Positions 24,341 through 32,005 of a stretch of 64,000 nt of DNA are shown here, in pieces. A program made the position numbers and the translations under genes. The stretch lies in NCBI RefSeq assembly GCF_002338065.1, contig NZ_DDHJ01000013.1, forward strand, positions 82,275 through 146,274, in the 5' to 3' direction. Source of the stretch: Pseudomonas sp. UBA1879. Lineage in GTDB: Bacteria > Pseudomonadota > Gammaproteobacteria > Pseudomonadales > Pseudomonadaceae. Each line of letters begins with the position of its first letter. Position 1 is the first letter of the stretch. Under the pieces are notes generated by a model. The model did not search any database, was not told where the DNA came from, and worked only from the letters and a program-made list of their open reading frames with translations.

Positions 24341-26410
24341 TTACGGCTTGGCGTCTTTCACGCCAGCGGTGTTGTCGAGCAGGCTCTTGGTGGCGGTTTG
24401 CAGGAAGCTGTCGAGCTTCTTGCGCAGTTCGGCCACGTCAGGCGCGTTCGGAACCAACTCGGCGTGAGGCTTGGTGCCCAACGCGTAGTTGTACATCTTC
24501 GGCTCCATTTCCTTCGGCTCGATCAGAATGCGATTGCCTGTGACGATTGCCACGGTCTGTTCGCTGCCGGAGGGTTTGATCACGCCGAAACCCAGATCGC
24601 CCGCAGGCAGGTTCAGCAGGTCGCGGCCCCAGCATTGATGCACGGTGTCGCCACCCAGACGCCCCATGATGGTGGGGACAATGTCGATCTGAGTGCCGAC
24701 GATGCTGCTGCGTTTGCCGAACTTGTCCTGCAGGCCGGGGGCGATCATCAGCATTGGCACGTTGAAGCGGCCCAGGTCCATCTCGGTGATCTGCTCGTTG
24801 TTGCCAAAGCCGTGGTCACCCACGACCACGAACAGGGTGTCCTTGTAGTAAGGCTCTTTCTTGGCTTTCTCGAAGAACTGGCCCAGCGCCCAGTCGGAGT
24901 AGCGCATCGCCGTCAAATGCTCGTCCAGCGTGCCATGGCCGGTCACCCGTTCCACGGGCAGGTTGGCGGGCAACGCGTACGGCGTGTGGTTCGACAAGGT
25001 TTGCAGCAGCGCGTAGAACGGCTTGCCTTTGGCCTCCCGGTCTTTCAGTTCCTGAGCGCCACGGTCGAACATGTCCTGGTCGGACACACCCCATGTCGGG
25101 TCGGAAAACACCGGGTTGACGAAGTCGTTGCGGCCGATGAAGTTGGTCATGCCCTGGTTGCTGAAGAACCCGGACTGGTTGTCCCAGGCGAAATCGCCGT
25201 TGTAGACGTACACGTCGTCATACTTGCGGGCGCTCAGCAGTTGCGGCAGGCCGGACAGCTTGTGGCTGCCTTCCGGCGTCTGCATCAGGTATTCGAAACC
25301 CGGCAGGTTCGGGAAGCAGGCCATGGTCGCGAACATGCCCTGATGGGTGTGCGTGCCGTTGGAAAAGAAGTGGTCGAACAGCAGTCCCTCTTCCGACAGT
25401 TTGTCGAAGTACGGCGTAATGTTGGATTCGTCGCCCAGCGCACCCACCGAGTGACCGGCGAAGCTTTCCATCAGGATGACGACGACGTTCTTGATCGGCA
25501 GCGTGTTGCCGGCAGGCGGAGTGAACTCGCGGCGGATAGCGGCCTTGTCCGGATCCACCAGCTTGTCGTTGGCCGTCAGCAACATGTCGCGCACGGTCTG
25601 CTGCGCCTCAGGCTGCGGCAGCGTGGCCTTCCAGATGTTGTCGCGGTCTTCGGACATACGGCTCTTGGCGGCAGCGATCAGCGTCAGCGTGCCGTTCAGG
25701 CCGAGGGTGTTGGCGAAATTCGAATCGGTGGTGTACGCGTCGCCCCAACGCAGCGGAGGACCCTGCCGCAAGGTGCCGCGCGCCGCGATCACGGCGACGA
25801 CAAGGCACAGGACGAAGACGCCAACGCGGGTGTACCACGGCGCGACGACGCGGTTGCTGGCGCTGCTGATATTGAAGCCGCCACGAGGACGCGTCGCGCG
25901 GTCGATGCCCTTGAACACCAGGCTCAGCAGCCAGGTCACAACAGCCCACGCCAGCAGATAGCGCACCACCGGATAGCCGTACCAGATCATGCTGAGGACG
26001 GTTTTCGGATCTTCTTTCACGTACTGAAACACCAGGCCGTTCAGGCGTTGGTGGAACTCGCGGTAGAAGTCCATCTCCATCAGGCCGAAGAACGTGGTCA
26101 GGCTCGCGACCAGCGTCAGCCAGAAGCGGAACAGACCGCGGGCCGCCATCAAGCGCGCGCTGAACAGGGCCAGCAGCAGCGGGATCAGGATGTAGACCAC
26201 CAGCCGCAGGTCGAAACGCAGCCCGTTGCCGAAGGCCTCGATGAACGTCGAGGCCGGCGTGGCGCCGATCCCTTCGCGGTTGTAAACCAGCAGCGCAACG
26301 CGCAACAGGGTGTACAGCACCATCAGCGCCAGCCCGCTCAGCAGCGTATAAGCCAGGTGCGATTTGACGGTAGGTTGCGGCGCGCGCGCCGGGGCGTCCG
26401 GTTTGGCCAT
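24341..26410 (-). CDS. LTA-synthase-family phosphoglycerol transferase (sulfatase fold)
   Basis: A 689-aa inner-membrane enzyme. Five N-terminal membrane segments (about residues 15-220), then a large periplasmic alkaline-phosphatase/sulfatase-type domain. Metal-site motifs are VVVILMESFAGHS (Glu), the nucleophile region SNGTHTHQGMFATM (Thr) and VVVGDHGFGN (Asp/His). In Gram-negatives this COG1368-type family includes OpgB-like enzymes transferring phosphoglycerol from phosphatidylglycerol to periplasmic glucans. Pseudomonas lacks lipoteichoic acid, so glucan or envelope decoration is the reasonable inference. It is monocistronic. Confidence 0.92.
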   Translation of the reverse strand: MAKPDAPARAPQPTVKSHLAYTLLSGLALMVLYTLLRVALLVYNREGIGATPASTFIEAFGNGLRFDLRLVVYILIPLLLALFSARLMAARGLFRFWLTLVASLTTFFGLMEMDFYREFHQRLNGLVFQYVKEDPKTVLSMIWYGYPVVRYLLAWAVVTWLLSLVFKGIDRATRPRGGFNISSASNRVVAPWYTRVGVFVLCLVVAVIAARGTLRQGPPLRWGDAYTTDSNFANTLGLNGTLTLIAAAKSRMSEDRDNIWKATLPQPEAQQTVRDMLLTANDKLVDPDKAAIRREFTPPAGNTLPIKNVVVILMESFAGHSVGALGDESNITPYFDKLSEEGLLFDHFFSNGTHTHQGMFATMACFPNLPGFEYLMQTPEGSHKLSGLPQLLSARKYDDVYVYNGDFAWDNQSGFFSNQGMTNFIGRNDFVNPVFSDPTWGVSDQDMFDRGAQELKDREAKGKPFYALLQTLSNHTPYALPANLPVERVTGHGTLDEHLTAMRYSDWALGQFFEKAKKEPYYKDTLFVVVGDHGFGNNEQITEMDLGRFNVPMLMIAPGLQDKFGKRSSIVGTQIDIVPTIMGRLGGDTVHQCWGRDLLNLPAGDLGFGVIKPSGSEQTVAIVTGNRILIEPKEMEPKMYNYALGTKPHAELVPNAPDVAELRKKLDSFLQTATKSLLDNTAGVKDAKP

Positions 26411-26703
26411 GTGTCGTAGGGTCCGTTGGATTCAGGTTTGAGTTCGAAAAGCCAGTGCGCCCACGGACAGCAAAATGCCGGTGGGGGTCGCGGGGGGCAA
26501 ATATTACGTGATCGCTCGGTGTTTACCACCAATGAGGCGCATTCTTCATCACACGCTCAGCGTCGTGGGCGGACTTTGGCCTCGAAGCGTCTGCGAAGCA
26601 ATCCGGAGTTTCGCGACAAAACGGTGAAAATTCCGTCGTTTGCGCGGCGTTCCAACATTTTCTTACAAACCTGCGGGCCGAGCATACGCCCCCGATCCAG
26701 CGG
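26411..26703. other. Intergenic, upstream of LTA-synthase-type gene
   Basis: About 290 bp, moderately AT-rich; probably carries the promoter for the minus-strand gene starting at 26410. No gene or clear motif was found. Confidence 0.4.
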
Positions 26704-27052
26704 CCTCATCGAAACACTTCGCGGCCGTCGTCCCTCTGGCGGCTCCTACAAGATGGGTGGCGAACTCAGAAACCGCGCATGGCCCGGATCTCTGTAGGAG
26801 CAGCCGGAGGCACGACGGCCGCGATGGCGGGGTGTCAGACGATGCATCGCCATTTGGACCACCGCTTCGCGGCCGTCGTCCCTCCGGCGGCTCCTACAAG
26901 ATGGGTGGCGAACTCAAACACCTCGCTTGGCACCGACCTCTGTAGGAGCAGCCGGAGGCACGACGGCCGCGATGGCGGGGTGTCAGACGATGCATCGCCA
27001 TTTGGACCACCGCTTCGCGGCCGTCGTCCCTCCGGCGGCTCCTACAGGATCT
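26704..27052. repeat. REP array with a 148-bp tandem unit (about 2.4 copies)
   Basis: The unit begins TCTGTAGGAGCAGCCGGAGG at 26791 and repeats at 26939, exactly 148 bp later and nearly identical; a preceding right half (about 26704-26790) gives a partial first copy. Each unit has a REP pair (CCGGAGGCACGACGGCCGCG and inverted) plus a shared linker (GATGGGTGGCGAACTCA, GTGTCAGACGATGCATCGCC). It lies upstream of the LTA-synthase-type gene and downstream of the PLDc_N gene. Confidence 0.92.
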
Positions 27053-27190
27053 GTGGCGGCTGAAATCGGGGTTCAGCGCCTAACCATCGTCTACATGACG
27101 TCAAAGGCAGAATATTACTTAGGCATAACAAAACGCCCGACGGGCGATTGCGCGTCAGGCGTTGATGTTCTGAAGTCGTCAGACCGAGGT

Positions 27191-27382
27191 CTAGACCCGT
27201 ACGTTGCCCCGAGGCCCGGCGATGGCCCAGATGATCAGGCCCAGTACCGGCAGCAGTGCGATCAGGAGCACCCAGAGGATTTTCATCCCGGTTTCGGCGC
27301 CGCTCTTCAACACGTTGATAATGGCCCAGATGTCGAGGGCCAGAATGATCAGTCCAATCAGACCATTAAAGGTGGAACCCAT
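27191..27382 (-). CDS. PLDc_N-domain small membrane protein
   Basis: A 63-aa protein with two membrane segments (LIGLIILALDIWAIINVL and ILWVLLIALLPVLGLIIWAI) in the PLDc_N (phospholipase D nuclease N-terminal-like) pattern, ending in a short basic tail. The start at 27382 has AAGGAG 7 bases upstream. Such stand-alone copies are common small integral membrane proteins of unknown role. It lies 105 bp after the membrane-protein gene on the same strand. Confidence 0.85.
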   Translation of the reverse strand: MGSTFNGLIGLIILALDIWAIINVLKSGAETGMKILWVLLIALLPVLGLIIWAIAGPRGNVRV

Positions 27383-27487
27383 GGTGTCGCTCCTTATTGA
27401 GGCTTGCCCTGTTAGGAGTGTGGCGCCTTGACCGGGGTTCCGTGGCTGGTGCAAGGAATGACAGATTCAGTCTCGGGAACGCGTGAT

Positions 27488-28255
27488 TTAGCCCCGAGGC
27501 TGGGTGAGCGCCGCAAGCGCCGCAGTGATCACCACCGCCAGCGCCACGCCGATCGCCACCGCGATGAAAATCCCCCACTGCGCCACCATGAACTTCAGGG
27601 AGAGGTAGAACCCGATCACCCCAATGGCGCCTATCGCGTTACCGCGCACGATCGCCCCCAGTTCGCGACGGCCACCCTGCACATGGGCGAAAACGGCCAG
27701 CGGCCAGGCGATCACCGGAATAGGCGCCAGAAACCCGCTCACGACAGGGCCGAGCCATTGCGCACCTGCGGTGATCGCCAACAGCAGTAAGGTGGCCGTG
27801 AGCATCCGCATCGGGATGACCCACCGCGGCACAGGCACGTAGCCCCCTGCCCCGGCCTGAACACCCTTCGTCGTCGCGCGAACGATCGCCACCACCAGGC
27901 ACAACGTCACCACGATGGATGCCGCAAGCGAACCCAAGCCGTTCATCACCAGCGCCACGCAGACGTAAAAAACCAGCGCGCTCAGACAACCGATGAGGGC
28001 CGACAGTCGCCGCGTAACGCAGTAGTAGAACAGGTAGGTCGCCTGAATCGCTGCCACTCCCGCCAATGCGCCGGGAACAGCCATCACGGCGAAATCAGGG
28101 CCTTGCTCCAGACTCAGGAACAGCATGACCGAAGCCGAGGTGACCGGCAGCCCCGATAAAAGGCCGCCGATGTGACTGCCCCAGCGCTTGCCGGCCAGGG
28201 AAATGGCCAGCATCAGCAGCGGCGTGATCAGCAGCTTGAGATAAAACGCAGTCAT
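27488..28255 (-). CDS. Integral membrane protein of unknown function
   Basis: A 255-aa hydrophobic protein with about eight membrane segments and small-residue-rich motifs (GSHIGGLLSGLPVTSASVMLF near the N-terminus, SGFLAPIPVIAWPLAVFAH in the C-terminal half). These two halves look similar, which suggests an internal duplication as in some small transporters; this is my reading only. A GNAT gene lies 30 bp upstream and the PLDc_N gene is downstream on the same strand. The family is not recognised with confidence. Confidence 0.8.
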   Translation of the reverse strand: MTAFYLKLLITPLLMLAISLAGKRWGSHIGGLLSGLPVTSASVMLFLSLEQGPDFAVMAVPGALAGVAAIQATYLFYYCVTRRLSALIGCLSALVFYVCVALVMNGLGSLAASIVVTLCLVVAIVRATTKGVQAGAGGYVPVPRWVIPMRMLTATLLLLAITAGAQWLGPVVSGFLAPIPVIAWPLAVFAHVQGGRRELGAIVRGNAIGAIGVIGFYLSLKFMVAQWGIFIAVAIGVALAVVITAALAALTQPRG

Positions 28256-28285
28256 CGAAGAAGCGCCCCGGCCGAGAGAATGACC

Positions 28286-28780
28286 TTACAACGACAGTGC
28301 GTAGAAGCGCGTGTCCACTGCCATCAATGGAAAGGTCGGCGGCAGTTGATGAGGCTCGATGAGTTCGAAGCCGTGCTTCTCATAAAAGCGATGGGCTGCG
28401 AGAAATTTCGCCGTCGTACCCAGATAAATCCGCTTCACGCCCCGGGCTCTCGCTTCGGTGATCAGGCTTTCCAGCAGTTGCCGCGCCACGCCGAATTCTC
28501 GCCCGCGCCACGGCACACCGACGAACATTTTGCGCAGAGCGGCTTCCTGATGGCCGATGTCCTTGAGGCCAATGGTGCCAACCACCTCCTCGCCCCTGCG
28601 CGCCACCCAGAAATCCCCGGTACCTGTCTGGTAGAACAACGGAATCTGCATCAGGTCCGGCTGATCTTCCGCCGTGATCTCAATCTGAAATTCTTCGCGC
28701 TGAATCGGCACGATCAGGTTCACGATACCGCGCTCGTCGCCGGGCTGATATCGGGCGATTTGGATGTCGGAATGAATCAC
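28286..28780 (-). CDS. GNAT-family N-acetyltransferase
   Basis: A 164-aa acetyltransferase. The GNAT core is visible: FWVARRGEEVVGTIGLKDI, then the acetyl-CoA loop VPWRGREFGVARQLL and the C-terminal AHRFYEKHGFELIE. The start is GTG at 28780 with AGGAGA 6 bases upstream. It lies 30 bp upstream of the membrane-protein gene on the same strand and may share its transcript. The substrate is unknown. Confidence 0.88.
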   Translation of the reverse strand: MIHSDIQIARYQPGDERGIVNLIVPIQREEFQIEITAEDQPDLMQIPLFYQTGTGDFWVARRGEEVVGTIGLKDIGHQEAALRKMFVGVPWRGREFGVARQLLESLITEARARGVKRIYLGTTAKFLAAHRFYEKHGFELIEPHQLPPTFPLMAVDTRFYALSL

Positions 28781-28831
28781 GAGAGTCTCCTGCTGACTGA
28801 TTGTTCAAGGTTCGATGATGCCGCTGCGCAC

Positions 28832-29356
28832 CTACTGCTGCGCTTTGAGCGCCTCAAGCGCGGGTTCGATGAGGATGCCCAGCTCGACGCCCAGCGCCAT
28901 CACGCGGGCCTGATCGTTGCCGTAAACCAGCACGGTTTGCAGCTCATCGTCCAGCGGCTCGCTCAGGTTCATCAGCACGTAGCCGCCCATCTCGCGATTC
29001 ATGCTGCCGAGCTGGATCTGGATGCGGTTGAGCGCGGTCAAGGGCTCGGTCTTGGCAAGCTGCCGGGGCTTGATATTGAAGGTGACATTCGGGCCGAACG
29101 ACGCGGTGATCTCGCTGAACAGGTCCATGTAGGTGTCGGCCTGAAACATCACGGTGTCGGGCAGGCTGCCGACCACCACCCATTCACCCAGCGGTATGGG
29201 AAAGGAGTCGTCGTAATTGATGTCGGGGTTGGCGGCAAGAAAGGCTTCAGGGTCGGCGTAAGCCTGAGCGGCCTCGTCGGCAATCTTTTCGATTTCCTCG
29301 TCGCTCATGCAGCCGGAGCTGATTTTGCTGATGAATTCGATGAGGGAAGCTTTCAT
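28832..29356 (-). CDS. Conserved hypothetical protein, 174 aa
   Basis: A soluble acidic protein (MKASLIEFISKISSG...), with helices at the N-terminus followed by a beta-rich part (GEWVVVGSLPDTVMFQADTY, GGYVLMNLSEPLDDEL). No signal peptide. The ATG at 29356 has only a poor ribosome site; an upstream in-frame codon at 29374 is the alternative. It sits between the GNAT gene and the ankyrin gene, all on the minus strand. I do not recognise the function. Confidence 0.75.
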   Translation of the reverse strand: MKASLIEFISKISSGCMSDEEIEKIADEAAQAYADPEAFLAANPDINYDDSFPIPLGEWVVVGSLPDTVMFQADTYMDLFSEITASFGPNVTFNIKPRQLAKTEPLTALNRIQIQLGSMNREMGGYVLMNLSEPLDDELQTVLVYGNDQARVMALGVELGILIEPALEALKAQQ

Positions 29357-29485
29357 GGCGATGGGTCCGGGCAAAAAACAGGCGCGAAGGATAGCCGGAA
29401 ATCCTTCGCGCCTCTATCGGTTAACGCCGCAACGACTTCGGATAGGCCGGGTCTCGAGCGCTGCCGCGTGACCCGCGCGCTACGT

Positions 29486-30022
29486 TTAAATGCTCAACCG
29501 CGTCAGTTGCTCAGCGGTATCGGTAGCGCCCATGGTCTGCGCGGCCATCAGCGGCGTGACACCTTTGGCGTCCTGAACATTGGGGTTGGCGCCCTTGGAA
29601 ATCAGGTAATCGACGATAGCGGTACGATTGAACATCGCCGCCATCATCAGCGCGGTGCGGCCATCACCGCCGGAACCTTCGACCTCCGCCCCGCCTTCTA
29701 CCAGCAATTTCACGACTTCCAGATCGCCCTTGAACGCTGCCCCGGCAATCGGGCTCTGGTTATTGTCATTGCGGATTTCAGGATCGGCACCGTGCTTGAG
29801 CAACACCTTCACCGCCTCCTGATGACCGTGGTAGCTGGCCAGCATCAACAGCGTATCGCCCTTGTGGTTGCGCAGATTGGGTGTCAGGCCGTTTTCAAGC
29901 AGACGCTCCAGCATCGCGGCGTCACCGGCGCGGGCACGGTCGAATACCTGCTCGGCGAATTCAAGTGCTTCTTCATCTGTCATGCGGGTCGGGGTGCCGG
30001 GGGTGTTTGAGGTGTCAGACAT
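29486..30022 (-). CDS. Ankyrin-repeat protein
   Basis: A 178-aa protein without signal peptide. After an acidic N-terminal helix come four to five ankyrin repeats (NHKGDTLLMLASYHGHQEAV, NNQSPIAGAAFKGDLEVVKL, GRTALMMAAMFNRTAIVDYL, KGVTPLMAAQTMGA). The start at 30022 has AGGAGA upstream. Ankyrin proteins mediate protein-protein contacts. The similarly built AnkB of P. aeruginosa sits beside catalase katB, but no catalase is here. Confidence 0.92.
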   Translation of the reverse strand: MSDTSNTPGTPTRMTDEEALEFAEQVFDRARAGDAAMLERLLENGLTPNLRNHKGDTLLMLASYHGHQEAVKVLLKHGADPEIRNDNNQSPIAGAAFKGDLEVVKLLVEGGAEVEGSGGDGRTALMMAAMFNRTAIVDYLISKGANPNVQDAKGVTPLMAAQTMGATDTAEQLTRLSI

Positions 30023-30143
30023 TGCATTCTCCTGTAGGGCCGCACATCGGCACACATGGTCGTTCAATCTTTAAAGGAAACCTGCAGCGTGAAACATCGT
30101 GCGGGCAGGATTCAGAGGCCCGGTCCTCTGGCCAAGTTCCTCA

Positions 30144-30419
30144 TCACGCTGCTCGGTCAAAACGCGCGGCCATACGACGAACGATGCCAGCGCTGATCCA
30201 GGTCCGCCAGCCATGCTTTTCGATGGCCTCCATAGCAAAGCCGTCCATCGCCCCTGCAAAAAACACGGGCGTGCCGGTGAAATAAATCCGGGGTATCGCT
30301 GTCTGAAAGACTGACACCGCCCCCCTTACCCGCCCGCTGCTTCGATCCTGTCCCGCAAAATGCAGGGTGCACGATCGCCTTTCTTGCAAAATGCACGAAC
30401 GACAAAATTTCCGCTCCAT
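30144..30419 (-). CDS. Possible short gene or gene remnant
   Basis: An open frame whose last ~50 codons have Pseudomonas-like third-position GC and read like protein (RIYFTGTPVFFAGAMDGFA...GWRTWISAGIVRR). The N-terminal half looks unlike a natural protein and there is no good start. It may be the 3' remnant of a decayed gene; equally it may be chance. The rest of 30023-30522 is regulatory sequence for the next gene. Confidence 0.25.
   Translation of the reverse strand: MERKFCRSCILQERRSCTLHFAGQDRSSGRVRGAVSVFQTAIPRIYFTGTPVFFAGAMDGFAMEAIEKHGWRTWISAGIVRRMAARFDRAA
30355..30395 (+). promoter_or_regulatory. Candidate upstream activator sites, GCAAAATGCA x2
   Basis: The decamer GCAAAATGCA occurs at 30355-30364 and 30386-30395, 31 bp (three helical turns) apart. 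It lies about 65-105 bp before a sigma-54-type promoter, the normal distance for enhancer-binding-protein sites. The second copy is the palindrome TGCA-AAA-TGCA. Confidence 0.45.
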
Positions 30420-30459
30420 CTAAGTCATTGTTTTAAAAGGATTTTAAAAAACATCCATG

Positions 30460-30476
30460 CTGGCACAGTCACTGCA
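30460..30476 (+). promoter_or_regulatory. Sigma-54 (RpoN) -24/-12 promoter
   Basis: CTGGCACAGTCACTGCA matches the YTGGCACG-N4-TTGCW consensus at most positions, with GG at 30462-30463 and GC at 30474-30475, exactly 10 bases between. It lies 47 bp before the DUF3509 start codon and directly after an A/T-rich stretch suitable for bending. Confidence 0.65.
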
Positions 30477-30522
30477 TTAGTCCTACCAAGCTTGTAATCA
30501 CTGAGCAATGGAGCCGCTAGAC

Positions 30523-30801
30523 ATGACTTTCATTCAAGAAAAATTCGCATCCGTATTTTCCGACTTCGAAGTCAACACCCAGCCTCGTCCAGATGGCGGT
30601 GTATTGCTGTCGTTGCGTAACAGCGAAGGCAAACAGATTCGCCGCTCGGTGTCGTACGCTCAACTTCACACGCCGGTACAGCTGGAATGGGTCATTAGCG
30701 CGATCCGCCGCGACCTGGCAGCCCAAGCCAGCGAACTGCCTGCCATCTCGATGCTGCAGAGCCAACACCGCTTCGACCTGCCGACCTACCACACTCGGTG
30801 A
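30523..30801 (+). CDS. DUF3509-family protein
   Basis: A 92-aa cytoplasmic protein (MTFIQEKFASVFSDFEVNTQ..., ending QHRFDLPTYHTR) of a Pseudomonas-type family (DUF3509) with no known role. ATG 30523 is chosen because GGAG lies 8 bases upstream; the ATG at 30508 overlaps that site. It sits behind a sigma-54-type promoter and before a strong terminator, so it is transcribed alone. Confidence 0.85.
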   Translation: MTFIQEKFASVFSDFEVNTQPRPDGGVLLSLRNSEGKQIRRSVSYAQLHTPVQLEWVISAIRRDLAAQASELPAISMLQSQHRFDLPTYHTR

Positions 30802-30835
30802 TATCCGGCCTGTCCGGCCTGCTATATTCCTGTCC

Positions 30836-30870
30836 AAACCGCGATGCATTAAGTCATCGCGGTTTTTTTT
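30836..30870 (+). terminator. Rho-independent terminator after DUF3509
   Basis: The 11-bp stem AAACCGCGATG/CATCGCGGTTT is followed by a run of T residues. Confidence 0.92.
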
Positions 30871-30925
30871 GCATGTCGAATCAGGCAGCGACGGTCGTCA
30901 CGCATCCGATATGACGCTTCACTTC

Positions 30926-31642
30926 TCAGCTAATGATGCCGCGACATAGTGCTTCACCCACCGCCTGCGCGCGGTTGGTAACGCCGAGCTTGGCGTAGAT
31001 GCTCTTGAAGTGGTGCTTAACCGTCGCCTCAGACACCTCCTTGATCAAGGCGATTTCCCACGCAGTCTTGCCCTCGCGAGCCCACTTGAGAATTTCCAAT
31101 TCCTTGAGGGTCAACGCGCGGGTCTGGAACTGACGTCCCTTGCCGGCGACATGCAACATGGGCACGAGGCTGGTCACCAGGTAACGGTCATTATGGCTGA
31201 GCGGTCGCTCCATGCCGTTGAGCGAACAGACGCTGACGACGCCGCGGTTGACCCGATTGTCGCTGGTATAGCCGTAGGACAGCGCGGGCAGCAGTTGGCA
31301 ATCCTCCACGGCCGCAAGAAACGCCGACGACGGTGGATAGGTGTCGAACGCGTCCGTCCAGTCGAGAAAGCCCATGGTGTGACGAAAGCAGCGGATGATC
31401 GGGTCCTCGATCATCAGCCGACCTTGGTTGTACAGATCCTTCCAGTAGCCATCGACATTGGAGGTGATGCAGCTGAGCAGCAGCCCCTCGCGGTATTGAT
31501 AGAACATCGCCCGTTCGCAACCGCATTCTGCTCTGAGCCAGTCGAGTGCGTTTGCGATGGCGGCGTTGCCGTCCTGTTCGGTGATGCTGCTGACCATCTG
31601 CTCGATCAATGGGCTCAGCGTCCCTGTTTGTCCGTTTTTCAT
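30926..31642 (-). CDS. LuxR-family regulator with autoinducer-binding domain (LuxR solo)
   Basis: A 238-aa protein: N-terminal autoinducer-binding domain (about 20-160) and C-terminal LuxR helix-turn-helix (about 172-232; LTLKELEILKWAREGKTAWEIA). The five AHL-pocket residues of TraR-type proteins can be matched: W and Y in YWKDLY, D-P in MIEDP, and W in FLDW. The ATG has GGAGGGG just upstream. No luxI-type synthase gene is in the window, so it is a solo, possibly sensing a foreign or related ligand. It is 363 bp downstream of the ARD-like gene. Confidence 0.9.
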   Translation of the reverse strand: MKNGQTGTLSPLIEQMVSSITEQDGNAAIANALDWLRAECGCERAMFYQYREGLLLSCITSNVDGYWKDLYNQGRLMIEDPIIRCFRHTMGFLDWTDAFDTYPPSSAFLAAVEDCQLLPALSYGYTSDNRVNRGVVSVCSLNGMERPLSHNDRYLVTSLVPMLHVAGKGRQFQTRALTLKELEILKWAREGKTAWEIALIKEVSEATVKHHFKSIYAKLGVTNRAQAVGEALCRGIIS

Positions 31643-32005
31643 TTTCCCCTCCGTTTAAAAAACGTGCTGTGTCGTCCCTGAATGGCGCTTTAGAGTTTTA
31701 GGTAGGCCACGGCCTGTTGCCTCGCAAAGTCCTGCAGAAAAATCCGCAGGCGAGGCGCATTTACAGGCCACCAGGCATCGACGGGCGAAGGGTTACACAG
31801 TCTGAGGGGGTTAAACACAAGGGGTAAAACAAACAGGCATGCCTGACTGATAAACAGGCCGCGTCTTACAAAACAACCAAAACTTGCTTACATTTTTGGC
31901 CCTTTTGAAACACATCGACCCATGCAAATGACGTGGGCCGTTTTATTTCGACACTGCCAGGTAGGCAGCAAAGACGCGGGGGGAAAACTCCTTGGCTCGA
32001 CCGTC
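31643..32005. promoter_or_regulatory. 363-bp upstream region of the LuxR solo with palindromes
   Basis: No gene. It holds an imperfect hairpin with GCCTCG (31719-31724) and CGAGGC (31751-31756) plus inner CCTGC/GCAGG, and a perfect 12-bp palindrome CAGGCATGCCTG (31834-31845), followed 9 bp later by a half-site ACAGGC. The palindrome is a candidate regulator site. Confidence 0.4.

Noticed and set aside
24398..26419. 673-codon plus-strand open frame opposite the LTA-synthase-type gene
   Set aside because: Antisense to a gene with five membrane segments and intact motifs; no domain of its own.
26426..27400. Similar ORFs across the second REP array
   Set aside because: Same REP-derived peptides; frame changes with each copy.
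28172..30010. 612-codon plus-strand open frame over four minus-strand genes
   Set aside because: It crosses the GNAT, hypothetical and ankyrin genes and their intergenic spaces; composition is that of an antisense frame.
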